Shown: positions 32,655 through 40,947, numbered from the stretch's first letter. The stretch: 64,000 nt of DNA from Chitinophaga chungangae (GCF_017742215.1 NZ_JAGHKP010000003.1:864308-928307); one strand, 5' to 3'. The notes: generated by a model from the sequence alone, not told the origin. A program made the numbers and translations.

Positions 32655-33050
32655 ATGAACGCAAAAAAGGAGATCGCGGCGATGGAGGATATCCGGTTGC
32701 TGGTAGATACATTTTACGGAAAGGTGCGTATAGACCCTTTGCTGGGCGGCATATTCAACGGCGTGATCAAAGACCGCTGGCCGCAGCACCTCGAAAAGAT
32801 GTACAGTTTCTGGCAAACCGTGCTGCTGGGGGTACATACGTATTACGGCAGTCCCTTTCCGCCCCATGCGCAGCTGCCTGTGGAGCAAAAACATTTCGAT
32901 GCCTGGCTGAAGCTGTGGCACGAGACCGTCGACGAACATTTCACCGGCAAAAAGGCTGCCGAGGCCAAATGGCGGGGAGACAAGATGGCGGTGATGTTCC
33001 TTTCCAAGATCGGATATTACCGCAATAACCCGGCGAAGCCGTTATTATGA
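32655..33050 (+). CDS. Group III truncated hemoglobin
   Basis: This 131-aa globin is of the 2-on-2 type. ATG 32655 gives the normal N-terminus (MNAKKEIAAMEDIRLLVDTFYGKV); 20 residues upstream in frame belong to the coding end of the previous gene. The group III pattern is visible: FYGKVRIDPLLGGIF, the MYSFWQTVLLG helix E region, and proximal His80 in KHFDAWLKLW. Such globins bind oxygen or nitric oxide, and many are linked to NO detoxification or protection of respiratory enzymes. It sits 7 bp after the tail-anchored gene and overlaps the next small ORF by ATGA, consistent with one transcript. Confidence 0.88.
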   Translation: MNAKKEIAAMEDIRLLVDTFYGKVRIDPLLGGIFNGVIKDRWPQHLEKMYSFWQTVLLGVHTYYGSPFPPHAQLPVEQKHFDAWLKLWHETVDEHFTGKKAAEAKWRGDKMAVMFLSKIGYYRNNPAKPLL

Positions 33051-33166
33051 AAAAAAACGTACAACAACCTGTTGCGGTCGCCTGCCTGTTTACCTGGCCC
33101 GGTTTTGTATGCGCGATCAGTTTTATGCTTTTTATCGCCGGGATATCATTTTTTGAACAATCTTAA
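33047..33166 (+). CDS. 39-residue single-TM protein
   Basis: The ATG at 33047 overlaps the globin stop as ATGA, and the frame ends at TAA 33164-33166. The product starts MKKNVQQPVAVACLF and consists almost entirely of one hydrophobic helix (about residues 8-34) with two Cys, ending FFEQS. The overlap start, lysine-rich N-terminus and hydrophobic core support real translation. Similar micro-subunits (CcoQ, CcoH-like, CydX-like) exist in oxidase operons, but no homology was recognised. Confidence 0.5.
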   Translation: MKKNVQQPVAVACLFTWPGFVCAISFMLFIAGISFFEQS

Positions 33167-33176
33167 ACAGAACAAA

Positions 33177-33899
33177 ATGAACATTTCCAAAGAAGATATT
33201 ATCGGCGCCGTAGTGGCCGCAGATTACCGCGCGGCAAGCGTATTTGAACTGGCAGGCGTCGATTTTTGCTGCAATGGCAACCGCAGCATCGAAACGGCTT
33301 GCAACGAAAAAGGAATTGCCACGGAGGACCTCGTGCGCCGTTTGCAGCAAACCCTGGACGCTCCAGCCGCCGTGGGAAACATCGACTATGCCTCCTGGCC
33401 GCCGGACCTGCTGGCCGATTTTATCGAGAAAAAACACCACCGGTACGTAACCGCGCAGGTGCCCGTGATACAATCACTCCTCGAAAAGATCGTTCGCGTG
33501 CACGGAGACAGGCACCCCGAACTGGCGGAAATAAAAACCGAGTTCGACGCCTGCGCCGGCGAGCTTACCGCGCATATGAAAAAGGAAGAACTGATGCTTT
33601 TCCCTTTCATCCGCAAAATGACGGTGGCCAACCAGGCGGGGAACCATGGCATATCCGCCGCTTTCGGTTCCATCAGGAATCCCATAAACGTAATGATACA
33701 CGAGCACGATACCGAAGGCGAACGTTTCCGCAGGATCAGGCAGCTCAGTAACGGGTACACGGTGCCGGAAGACGCCTGCGGCACTTACCGCGCGGCGTTC
33801 GCCACACTGCAGGCATTCGCGGAAGACCTGCACCTGCATATCCATCTTGAAAACAACATCCTGTTCCCGAAATCCGTCGAAATGGAACGGACGCGTTAA
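33177..33899 (+). CDS. ric: RIC/ScdA/YtfE-type iron-sulfur cluster repair di-iron protein
   Basis: This 240-aa protein repairs nitric oxide- or oxidant-damaged Fe-S clusters. ATG 33177 gives the ScdA_N domain at once (MNISKEDIIGAVVAADYRAA) with the paired cysteines C31-C32 (DFCCNG). The hemerythrin-like di-iron domain follows, with its His and Glu ligands in KKHHRYV, AHMKKEELMLFPFI, HEHDTEGE and HIHLENNILFP. Length and layout match the family. It lies in line with the globin and downstream of an Rrf2 regulator, the usual genomic company of NO-stress genes. The spacing from the 39-residue ORF is 10 bp. Confidence 0.92.
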   Translation: MNISKEDIIGAVVAADYRAASVFELAGVDFCCNGNRSIETACNEKGIATEDLVRRLQQTLDAPAAVGNIDYASWPPDLLADFIEKKHHRYVTAQVPVIQSLLEKIVRVHGDRHPELAEIKTEFDACAGELTAHMKKEELMLFPFIRKMTVANQAGNHGISAAFGSIRNPINVMIHEHDTEGERFRRIRQLSNGYTVPEDACGTYRAAFATLQAFAEDLHLHIHLENNILFPKSVEMERTR

Positions 33900-33910
33900 A
33901 ATCACAGGAA

Positions 33911-34087
33911 ATGAAAAGGCGGCTGGCCGATGCGGTAGACCATCATATCCGTTTCGAAGAAAGAATGTTATTCCCTCACATCGAAACGGTAATGCCGGCG
34001 GATAAACTCGCCGAAACAGGCGCGCGTTTGCAGCAATCGCACCAGGCCGTCACAAAAGACGATTACCCCGATGAGTTCTGGACATAA
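33911..34087 (+). CDS. Small hemerythrin-like fragment or half-domain protein
   Basis: This 58-residue frame (MKRRLADAVDHHIRFEERML) contains HHIRFEERMLFPHIE, which is the third-to-fourth helix part of a hemerythrin domain. The first two helices with their His ligands are missing. The frame continues upstream past the ATG without stop for some codons and overlaps the end of ric in another frame, so it may be the remnant of a longer hemerythrin gene. It may instead be expressed as a half domain. The start at 33911 is 12 bp after the ric stop. Confidence 0.45.
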   Translation: MKRRLADAVDHHIRFEERMLFPHIETVMPADKLAETGARLQQSHQAVTKDDYPDEFWT

Positions 34088-34096
34088 AAAAGATAT

Positions 34097-34420
34097 ATGC
34101 ACGAAGTGATTTCCTTCAGGGTCGTACTGGAAGGGGAGGAGCACTTGGTGAAAACGCACCGGCACGAATACCGCTCGCTGATGGCGCTTGTGCGGGACCG
34201 GTTGTTTCCTGAAGATTTTGGGGAATGCGGCGGCATCGGCCGGTGCGGCACCTGCCAGGTACGGTTGAACGATGCGCCGGCGGTGGCTGGCATGGACAGG
34301 AACGAAGCGGCCACTTTATCGAAGAACGGCGTGGAAGACCCGCTGGTACGGCTGAGCTGCCAGGTTCCGGTAGATGCTGCGCTGCATGGCGCGACGGTTA
34401 CCTTGCTCAGCTTTTCCTGA
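34097..34420 (+). CDS. [2Fe-2S] ferredoxin-like protein
   Basis: This 107-aa plant/adrenodoxin-type ferredoxin-fold protein has four cluster cysteines: C44, C50, C53 and C88 (ECGGIGRCGTCQV and RLSCQV), with the canonical C-x5-C-x2-C spacing. There is no signal peptide, so it is cytoplasmic. It closes the run of respiratory and NO-stress genes and could supply electrons to the globin or to Fe-S repair, which is inference from position only. Its last 14 bases overlap the end of the convergent AraC gene. Confidence 0.82.
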   Translation: MHEVISFRVVLEGEEHLVKTHRHEYRSLMALVRDRLFPEDFGECGGIGRCGTCQVRLNDAPAVAGMDRNEAATLSKNGVEDPLVRLSCQVPVDAALHGATVTLLSFS

Positions 34421-35192
34421 GGTCCGTTGGCCGGGAATGCGTAAAAGCGTAAAAAGTATTGCTGAAAGAACCGATGGAATCGTACCCCACGAGAAACGCC
34501 ACATCGGAAATCGGTTTGTTCGTTTTCACGATCATTTCGATCGCCTTCACCATCCGCAATGTTTTAAAATACTGTAGAAAGGAAATATGCAGGTGCGACT
34601 GGAATAACCTGGACATAGAGCGTTCGCTCATATTGAACCGCGTGCTCAGCGCTTTAAGGCTTATCTGCTCCGCGATGTTCTTTTCGAGGTATTTGATGAT
34701 AGGCTGCATGCGCTCGTCTTCCGTAATGGGCAGGATGATGGGCAGCGCGTTGTTGTTGAGCTGCGGCAACAATTTTTTAAGGGAAACGAGGAACTCGAAG
34801 TTGTAATTTTTATGATTGATATGTTTGCCGTCCCACTTTTCCGTGTAATTGATCATTTGTATAAGCAGCTCGCTGGCGGGGTAAATGCCGAGCTGGCTGT
34901 AAAATGGATGATCTGCGTCGCCCGTTGCGTAAAAATACAGCGAACGCAATACGGTGGCGGAATGACCGATGCGTAAGATATGCGGCATTCCCTGTGGTAT
35001 CCAGAAATAATGCCGGGCGGGAACCACGTAGGTTTTGTAATGAATGGTGATGTATGCGATCCCGCCTTCCACATAACTCAGCTGCCCTTTCCGGTGCGTA
35101 TGCAGGGGAATGAGTTTCTCGGACTTTTCATGCATGACGAAAACAGACCGCGGTTGTTTGTCGATATCCGGTAATGATGCGATTAATCCCAT
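34407..35192 (-). CDS. AraC-family regulator with cupin N-terminus
   Basis: This 261-aa regulator has start ATG 35192, just downstream of a good promoter; the longer open frame upstream runs through that promoter. Residues 20-110 form a cupin-type sensor (EKLIPLHTHRKGQLSYVEGG, VVPARHYFWIPQGMPH). The C-terminal 100 residues hold two helix-turn-helix units (SLKALSTRFNMSERSMSRLF and PISDVAFLVGYDSIGSFSNTF). It is divergent from the TolC-MFP-MFS efflux operon across 148 bp that contains both promoters, so it most likely controls that operon in response to an effector bound by the cupin. Confidence 0.88.
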   Translation of the reverse strand: MGLIASLPDIDKQPRSVFVMHEKSEKLIPLHTHRKGQLSYVEGGIAYITIHYKTYVVPARHYFWIPQGMPHILRIGHSATVLRSLYFYATGDADHPFYSQLGIYPASELLIQMINYTEKWDGKHINHKNYNFEFLVSLKKLLPQLNNNALPIILPITEDERMQPIIKYLEKNIAEQISLKALSTRFNMSERSMSRLFQSHLHISFLQYFKTLRMVKAIEMIVKTNKPISDVAFLVGYDSIGSFSNTFYAFTHSRPTDLRKS

Positions 35193-35210
35193 AAGTCCGT
35201 CACAAAAACA

Positions 35211-35242
35211 CAAAGTTACCCCGAAAGCTCCCGGATTGCCAA
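35211..35242 (-). promoter_or_regulatory. Promoter of the AraC gene
   Basis: TAACTTTG (35211-35218, minus strand) with TTG 21 bp upstream (35240-35242). It is a consensus -7 box with slightly long spacing. Confidence 0.55.
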
Positions 35243-35309
35243 AAAATGTTTTGGCCGGATCGGATAAAAAGATGGCTATTATTATATAACGCGAAATGCT
35301 CCCGCATCG

Positions 35310-35317
35310 TAGTTTTG
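35310..35317 (+). promoter_or_regulatory. -7 promoter box of the efflux operon
   Basis: TAGTTTTG (TAnnTTTG) 23 bp before the TolC-like ATG at 35341. No TTG at -33, as is usual for activator-dependent promoters. Confidence 0.45.
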
Positions 35318-35340
35318 CGCACCAAATCGAATCACTCAGT

Positions 35341-36654
35341 ATGCGGACATTTTCAGTTCTGCTTTTCCTGTTGTGCGGGCAACAGGTTTCTTTTGCAAAT
35401 AGAACGGGCGACACATTACATATCTCCTTACAGGAAGCATGGCGGAAGGCGGAAGAAAACAGCCGTCATATAGAGATCAGAAGAAAAACGGTGGAAATAG
35501 CCGTTGAAGAGATCAAAGACGCGCGGATGGAACGTTACCCCGAGATCGGCGTGAAAGGCACCGCCGAAAAAGCGTCCAACATTCCCATTTACGACAACGG
35601 TTTGTTTTCCAAACCCTCGCAGCACGAAGTGATCCATACGCTGTACCGCGCGGGCGCCGATCTTTACCTGAACATCTATGACGGCAATAAGCTCAATCTC
35701 AAAATAGAAGAAGACAAAACCCTGCACCGCATCAGCTTAATTGAAAAAGACCAGGCGGTATCGGACATACGTTATAAAACGGCCGCGCTCTACCTGGAAC
35801 TGCAAAAATGTTTCATTTTTAAAAGTCTTATTACCGGGGATATCGCGGACCAGGAAAAACAGCTGGAAGAGATCAAATCGTACCACAAAAACGGAACGGT
35901 ATTAAAAAGCGACGTGTTGCGCGTGGAGCTGGACCTCTCCAGGCGGAAGATGGCGCTGGTGACGATAGAAAACGACATCCTGATCGCCAGCCAGCAACTC
36001 AACATCATCATGGGCGAGCCGGACGAAACGGTGGTGGCGCCGGCGGAAATGGACGCGCACGGCGGAGAGAACGTACCGTATGAGCAATACCTCGCGGAAG
36101 CGATGCATCATTCCTTTCCTTACCATATATCTGAATGGCGGACAGAGTTGAGCAAACTCCGCGTACGGCAGGTAAAAGCTAATGTGCGGCCCAAATTTGG
36201 CGTGTACGGCGATTTTTATTACGCCAATCCGCAGATCTTTCTTTTTCCCTACAACCCGTACTGGTATTCGCTCGGCGTGGCGGGGCTGAAAGCTTCTTTT
36301 CCCGTTTCCGCCCTTTACCACAACGTGCATAAAGTAAGAGCGGCCCGGCTGGAACTGGAAAAGGAAGAGGAAATACATAAAGACACCGAAGACAGGGTGC
36401 GCCAGCAGGTGAAAGAAGCCTACCTCCGGTACAAAGAAGCGCTGGTGCAGATCGGCGTGGCGGAAGTGAATGTAACGCAGGCGGCGGAGAACGCGCGGAT
36501 CATTAAAAACACTTATTTCAACCAGGCCTCGCTGATCACCGACCTGCTGGATGCGGACATACAGTTGCTGCGGTCCCGCTTTGAGCTGGCCGCGGCCCGC
36601 ATCACGGCGCAGAACAAATATTATTTGCTTCAAAACATCACTGGCGTTCTATAA
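35341..36654 (+). CDS. TolC-family outer-membrane efflux protein
   Basis: This 437-aa protein has a signal peptide (MRTFSVLLFLLCGQQVSFA); the ATG at 35341 is chosen over 35296 for that reason. The mature chain has two outer membrane efflux repeats of long alpha helices. One begins SLQEAWRKAEENSRHIEIRR; the second includes ARLELEKEEEIHKDTEDRVR and the AENARIIKNTYFNQASLITDLLDAD region typical of the last helix. It should form the outer-membrane and periplasmic duct. The membrane-fusion gene starts 4 bp after its stop and the MFS gene follows, giving a complete tripartite pump operon. Confidence 0.9.
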   Translation: MRTFSVLLFLLCGQQVSFANRTGDTLHISLQEAWRKAEENSRHIEIRRKTVEIAVEEIKDARMERYPEIGVKGTAEKASNIPIYDNGLFSKPSQHEVIHTLYRAGADLYLNIYDGNKLNLKIEEDKTLHRISLIEKDQAVSDIRYKTAALYLELQKCFIFKSLITGDIADQEKQLEEIKSYHKNGTVLKSDVLRVELDLSRRKMALVTIENDILIASQQLNIIMGEPDETVVAPAEMDAHGGENVPYEQYLAEAMHHSFPYHISEWRTELSKLRVRQVKANVRPKFGVYGDFYYANPQIFLFPYNPYWYSLGVAGLKASFPVSALYHNVHKVRAARLELEKEEEIHKDTEDRVRQQVKEAYLRYKEALVQIGVAEVNVTQAAENARIIKNTYFNQASLITDLLDADIQLLRSRFELAAARITAQNKYYLLQNITGVL

Positions 36655-36658
36655 TACA

Positions 36659-37723
36659 ATGAAAAAGAAATATTCTGTTACAGACAGGCTGATCACCAAA
36701 ATAACCGGCTGGATATCGGGCATTATCGTTGCCGGGCTTGCCATTTGGGGCGTTTATACGCTTTGGGGCTATTATACGTTCGAACAAACCAACGACGCGC
36801 AGGTGCAGGAATATGTGAACCCTGTTATATCCCGCGCGGGCGGTTTTATTGTCGCCGTAAAGTTCGAAGAGAACCAGCACGTCAAAAAAGGCGATACGCT
36901 GCTGCTGATCGATAACCGCGAATACGTGCTGCAGCAGGAACAGACGGAAGCGTCCGTGCGAAAGTCGCAGGCGCAGCTGCTCGTGCTCGAAAGCAATATC
37001 CATACGCTTGAAAGAACGGCCAGGGCGTCGAAAGCGCAGATCGACGCGGGTAAGGCGAAGGTCTGGAAACAACAGCTGGATTACGACCGTTACCGGCAGC
37101 TGTACAAGGAAGAATCGGCCACGAAACAACAATTGGAAGACATGCAGGCAACGCTGGACGTGAATACCAGCGATTACCAGGCTGCGGTGGACAATTACGC
37201 GGCGGCGGTTTCGCGTATTGAAGACATCAGGGCGGAAAAGGCCGTGGTGCTTGCGGAGATCGCGCGGTTAAAAGCTTTGCTGGACCGGCATAAGCTGGAC
37301 GTGAGCTACACCGTGATCACAGCGTCGTACAACGGCAGGATGGGCCGGCGGACGGTGGAAGTAGGGCAGATGATCGATGCGGGCGAGCCGCTGGCCTTTA
37401 TCGTGAACAACGAAACCGACAAATGGGTGGTGGCCAATTACAAGGAAACACAGGTGGAACATATGCGGATCGGCGATTCGGCCATAGTGGTGGCAGACGC
37501 ATTCCCCGGCAGGAAGTTCCGCGGAACGGTCATTTCCCTGTCTCCCGCAACCGGCTCCAGTTTTTCCCTGCTGCCGCCGGACAACTCCACCGGCAACTAC
37601 GTCAAGATCGTGCAGCGCGTGCCCGTCCGCATCCGCATCGACGGCGAAAGAAAAAACATCGATGTGCTGAAGGTAGGCATGAACGTGAATGTTTTCATTC
37701 CAAAACAACAGCATCGTGACTAG
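36659..37723 (+). CDS. EmrA/HlyD-type membrane fusion protein
   Basis: This 354-aa periplasmic adaptor has start ATG 36659 (MKKKYSVTDRLITKITGWIS), 4 bp after the TolC gene. It has one TM helix (about residues 15-36). The lipoyl halves are VNPVISRAGGFIVAVKFEEN plus VKKGDTLLLIDNREY, and VSYTVITASYNGRMG. A coiled-coil hairpin lies between them (about 85-215). The C-terminal barrel domain carries GEPLAFIVNNE and PGRKFRGTVISLSP. It would link the inner-membrane MFS pump to the TolC-like duct. Its end overlaps the MFS start region by up to 35 bp, implying translational coupling. Confidence 0.9.
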   Translation: MKKKYSVTDRLITKITGWISGIIVAGLAIWGVYTLWGYYTFEQTNDAQVQEYVNPVISRAGGFIVAVKFEENQHVKKGDTLLLIDNREYVLQQEQTEASVRKSQAQLLVLESNIHTLERTARASKAQIDAGKAKVWKQQLDYDRYRQLYKEESATKQQLEDMQATLDVNTSDYQAAVDNYAAAVSRIEDIRAEKAVVLAEIARLKALLDRHKLDVSYTVITASYNGRMGRRTVEVGQMIDAGEPLAFIVNNETDKWVVANYKETQVEHMRIGDSAIVVADAFPGRKFRGTVISLSPATGSSFSLLPPDNSTGNYVKIVQRVPVRIRIDGERKNIDVLKVGMNVNVFIPKQQHRD

Positions 37724-39305
37724 CGGCATCCCGATATTCAAACGGTGGGCGCCGGAATGGATGGTGAAAGTCATTCTTTTCCTGCTGATATTGCCCAGCA
37801 TCGTGCTGTTTTTCCTGCCGCTGGCGAACGTGAACGCCGCGGCGGGATATTACGGGAGCGAGCCCGCCGATGTACAATTCGCCGTGGCGCTGTTTTACGC
37901 GGGTTATGTCGGGTTTTACAGCCTGGAACGGCGTTTTTTTACTTACCTGGCCGCCAAAGAATATTTTATCCTGTTCACTTTCCTGCAAATAGCGGCCACG
38001 CTGTTATGTTACAAGACCCGCGAAGTGTATATCCTTTTCCCGGTACGGTTCGTGCAGGGGATGTTGTTCTCCAGCACCGTGAACCTTTCGCTGGCGCTGA
38101 TGTTCAACCGGCTGCGCAGTGAACGCGCAAGAGAGATCAGCTTTTCCGTTTTTTTTGGGCTGCTGCTTTGCGCGATGCCCTTCAATAATTTTGTAACGGC
38201 AGACCTCATCGATTCCTACAACTTCAACATCGTTTACAAAGGAGCGCTTTTTTCGTACCTGCCCTGCCTGGTGCTGTTGCTGCTGGCGATGAACAACGTT
38301 CGGCTGAACGTGCGTTTCCCGCTGTACAAGCTGGACTGGCAGAGCTTTGCCATTTACAGCATCGTGCTTTGCCTGGTGGGGTATGTGATGATATACGGGC
38401 AGGAATATTACTGGCTGGAAGACCCGCGCATCCGGTACAGCGTGCTGGCCGTTGTGGGGCTCACCGTTGTGGGCGTATTGCGGCAGAAAGCGATGAAACA
38501 TCCTTACATCGACATGGGGATATTCCGGTTCCGGAATTTTAAGATCGGGCTGCTGGTATTGTTCGTCATGTATATCTGCCGCTTCGCTTCGGGCATCACC
38601 AACAATTTTTTCGCCGGGGTTTTGCGGTTCGACCCCATGCATGTTTCCTACATCAACCTGCTGAACCTTGCGGGGCTCGTTACCGGCGTGATCGTCGCCT
38701 GTTGTATGGTGCTGCAGAAAAAACGGATACGGTACACCTGGCTGCCGGGGTTCCTGCTGCTGCTGGTTTTTCACGTGGTCATGTTTTTTCTTTTTGACGT
38801 GCAGGCCGATGAATTTAATTACTTCATCCCGCTGTTTATCCAGGGGCTGGGCGTTGGAATGATCATGGTACCGACCATCATTTACGCCATTTCTTCGGTG
38901 CCCGTATCGTTGGGCCCTTCCGCTTCTGCGATCTGCCTGGCCGTGCGTTACCTGGGTTTTTGCGTCAGTATCGGCATCATCAATTATTTTGAGCTTTTCG
39001 GGAAAAGCAGTCATTACAATGCTTTCCAGGACCATCTGACGAAAATCGACCCGATGGTGCGGCTGAATCTTCAAAAGCAGTCGGAGCACCTGCTGGCAAG
39101 GGGCATCATGCCCGGGCAAACGGTAAAAGCTTCTCATAAACTATTGATAGGTGGTGTTAACGGGCAAGGGCAGCTTCGCTTCGCCATGGATTATTATGAA
39201 CTGATGTCGTGGTTGATCCTGGCTACGCTGCTGCTTATTGCCCTTTTTCCGTACCTGAACAGGACGGTCGTTTATTTAAGGTCACGGAGGCTTTCGCCGG
39301 TTTAA
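37689..39305 (+). CDS. MFS efflux transporter (DHA2/EmrB-like)
   Basis: This protein of up to 538 aa has about 14 hydrophobic segments, starting with VKVILFLLILPSIVLFFLPL and ending with LMSWLILATLLLIALFPYL. The start is uncertain. ATG 37689 overlaps the upstream gene by 35 bp, GTG 37716 forms a GTGACTAG overlap with its stop, and ATG 37761 is directly before TM1. The EmrB motif D-x-x-x-F-Y is not clear, so substrate prediction is not safe. Position with TolC and EmrA-like genes makes it the pump component, using the proton motive force to export a drug or metabolite. Confidence 0.85.
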   Translation: MFSFQNNSIVTSGIPIFKRWAPEWMVKVILFLLILPSIVLFFLPLANVNAAAGYYGSEPADVQFAVALFYAGYVGFYSLERRFFTYLAAKEYFILFTFLQIAATLLCYKTREVYILFPVRFVQGMLFSSTVNLSLALMFNRLRSERAREISFSVFFGLLLCAMPFNNFVTADLIDSYNFNIVYKGALFSYLPCLVLLLLAMNNVRLNVRFPLYKLDWQSFAIYSIVLCLVGYVMIYGQEYYWLEDPRIRYSVLAVVGLTVVGVLRQKAMKHPYIDMGIFRFRNFKIGLLVLFVMYICRFASGITNNFFAGVLRFDPMHVSYINLLNLAGLVTGVIVACCMVLQKKRIRYTWLPGFLLLLVFHVVMFFLFDVQADEFNYFIPLFIQGLGVGMIMVPTIIYAISSVPVSLGPSASAICLAVRYLGFCVSIGIINYFELFGKSSHYNAFQDHLTKIDPMVRLNLQKQSEHLLARGIMPGQTVKASHKLLIGGVNGQGQLRFAMDYYELMSWLILATLLLIALFPYLNRTVVYLRSRRLSPV

Positions 39306-39314
39306 TGATTATCA

Positions 39315-39629
39315 ATGGAAAGCGTAAAACTGCTGGACGATGTTATTGAAGACCTGCTGGAACGCGGGTACTCCCTGGGTTTCGGGGCGTTGGCGAAAGG
39401 CCATGTGTTGCTGGCGAAAGATTTTGCGATAGATGAAATAGTCCGGTGCTGGGAGTACGACCATGCCGCCGGGATGATCTATGTTTTCGCCATTTCTTCC
39501 GTGAAATACGGGGTGAAAGGAATTGTGGTCAATGCCATCCGCGAAGAAACGGCCTTCACGTACCGGCAGGTATTCAGTAGAATAAAATGCGCGCTGCTCC
39601 GGCTTTTTCGGGTTACGGTAAAACGATAA
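39315..39629 (+). CDS. Uncharacterised 104-aa cytoplasmic protein
   Basis: No family recognised. The sequence has an acidic N-terminal helix (MESVKLLDDVIEDLLERGYS), a Gly/Ala segment, and a beta-like region (GMIYVFAISSVKYGVKGIVV). It ends in a basic amphipathic helix (RIKCALLRLFRVTVKR). No signal peptide and no full-length TM helix are present. It starts 9 bp after the MFS stop and is probably carried on the efflux transcript, but nothing in it points to transport. Confidence 0.6.
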   Translation: MESVKLLDDVIEDLLERGYSLGFGALAKGHVLLAKDFAIDEIVRCWEYDHAAGMIYVFAISSVKYGVKGIVVNAIREETAFTYRQVFSRIKCALLRLFRVTVKR

Positions 39630-39645
39630 AAATCTGGTTTTGAAC

Positions 39646-40047
39646 ATGAAAAAATGGTGGATCATATGCCTGGCGCTCTTATGCGCCGGCTGCAAAAAAG
39701 AGGATATAGCCTTTACATTAAAATCGGTCCGGTTAAATGAATACCGGAAAACGAACCTTCCGGCCCAAAAACTTTACCTGAAGGTTTGTGAAGAAGACAC
39801 GGCCGTTGTGCTGGCGCGTACAGAAAAGTATCCCAGCGATCTCACGCTGCCGGCGGTTTTTGCCATACGTCCTTTAATACCGCTGAACCTTTACAAAAAG
39901 GGATACCGTTTCCAGCTCTGGGGAGATGTTTCGGGTTATCTCGCCGGTTGCCGGGTGGATATGGATGAATTCAAGATTATTTTTCCGATCGACATGGAAG
40001 TGAGCAACGACAGCTTGAGCATATCCATTTCCGGCAGCTGGAAATAA
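39646..40047 (+). CDS. Small lipoprotein of unknown function
   Basis: This 133-aa lipoprotein begins MKKWWIICLALLCAGCKKED, with lipobox CAGC (Cys16) followed by KK, which in Bacteroidota is compatible with a periplasm-facing anchor. A TTG two codons earlier is rejected. The mature part is a predicted beta domain of about 115 residues (TLKSVRLNEYRKTNLPAQK, then LPAVFAIRPLIPLNLY). It may be immunoglobulin-like, but there is no recognised family. It is followed by a terminator shared with the convergent DUF4197 gene. Confidence 0.65.
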   Translation: MKKWWIICLALLCAGCKKEDIAFTLKSVRLNEYRKTNLPAQKLYLKVCEEDTAVVLARTEKYPSDLTLPAVFAIRPLIPLNLYKKGYRFQLWGDVSGYLAGCRVDMDEFKIIFPIDMEVSNDSLSISISGSWK

Positions 40048-40049
40048 AA

Positions 40050-40085
40050 CGTCCGGCGGGGTTTGCCGCCGGACTAGTTTTTTTA
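40050..40085. terminator. Terminator between convergent lipoprotein genes
   Basis: GTCCGGCGG and CCGCCGGAC form a perfect GC-rich stem followed by TTTTTTT on the + strand. On the minus strand only a short TTTT follows. It overlaps the last codon of the DUF4197 gene. Confidence 0.8.
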
Positions 40086-40811
40086 TTGCCTGTTCTGTGC
40101 AAGCGAGCTTCCGAAGACGGTCTTCAGCAATTCGGTCACCCGCGCGGCCGGGTCTTTCCGTATTTTCTGCTCTTCCAGCCCAACTTCATGAAATATCCCG
40201 CTGATGGCGCGTTCCGTCACATAGGCCGTGAGGTCGGTGTTTACGGGCGTTTTGGAGAACCGGTTGTATACCGTGAATACGTCCGCCCAGTATTTGGTGG
40301 CGTCCACCTTTTTCAGCGCGTTGTTGATTACCGGGCTGAAGGCGGTAGTGAGCGCCGAGGTGGTTTTGCCTTTGAAATAATTGGTAGCCGCGAAATCGCC
40401 TCCCCGTAAAATGCCAATGGCGTCGGTAATGCTCATTTGCCTGATGGCGTTGATAAAAATGGGCGCGGCCGATTTGGCGGCTTCTTCAGCGCCGCGGTTC
40501 ATGGCGAGAATGGCCTTATCCACTACGCCGCCGAGGCCTACGCTGCGAAGCGTGGATTCCACTTTCTGCGCTTCAGGCGGCATCAGTATCTTGAGCATGG
40601 CATTGGCAAAAAAGCCGTTGGGCGCGGAGAGCCGGCTGGCGGTATTTTGTGTGCCGATGGTGAGCGCTTCCTTCAGTCCCGAAGCGATCTGGAAACTGCT
40701 GGGCTGGCCCGTGGCAGTGGTGTTGGGCAAACTGTTGATGATCTGCTGCGTGGTTTCACAGCCTGAAAAGAGCATCACAAAAAGAGCGCCGGCAAGGTAG
40801 GTGTGTTTCAT
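40083..40811 (-). CDS. DUF4197 lipoprotein
   Basis: This 242-aa protein has start ATG 40811 (MKHTYLAGALFVMLFSGCET); four residues upstream are dispensable. The lipobox FSGC places acylation at Cys18. The mature chain matches DUF4197: the SGLKEALTIGTQNTASRLSA opening, KILMPPEAQKVESTL, then AAPIFINAIRQMSITDAIGI, and YFKGKTTSALTTAFSPVINNAL. Function of the family is not established; members are periplasmic or outer-membrane helical lipoproteins. It is not obviously linked to the giant-gene operon, whose last gene ends 137 bp away and reads in the same direction. Confidence 0.85.
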   Translation of the reverse strand: MKHTYLAGALFVMLFSGCETTQQIINSLPNTTATGQPSSFQIASGLKEALTIGTQNTASRLSAPNGFFANAMLKILMPPEAQKVESTLRSVGLGGVVDKAILAMNRGAEEAAKSAAPIFINAIRQMSITDAIGILRGGDFAATNYFKGKTTSALTTAFSPVINNALKKVDATKYWADVFTVYNRFSKTPVNTDLTAYVTERAISGIFHEVGLEEQKIRKDPAARVTELLKTVFGSSLAQNRQ

Positions 40812-40947
40812 TACAGGGTGCATTTGGGTACAAATATATCAACTTAGAACAATAGACGTGCCATGGGCGACCCTGCCGGCTTTGCAGGCTTGTTTCAGGC
40901 TGCACGGCCCGGAAAATCAAGGCGTTTCCGGCTGCGCCTGATTTTTA

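Noticed and set aside
34407-35414. Longer AraC protein (335 aa)
   Set aside because: The extra 74 codons cover the gene's own promoter and the divergent promoter; ATG 35192 gives the usual family length.
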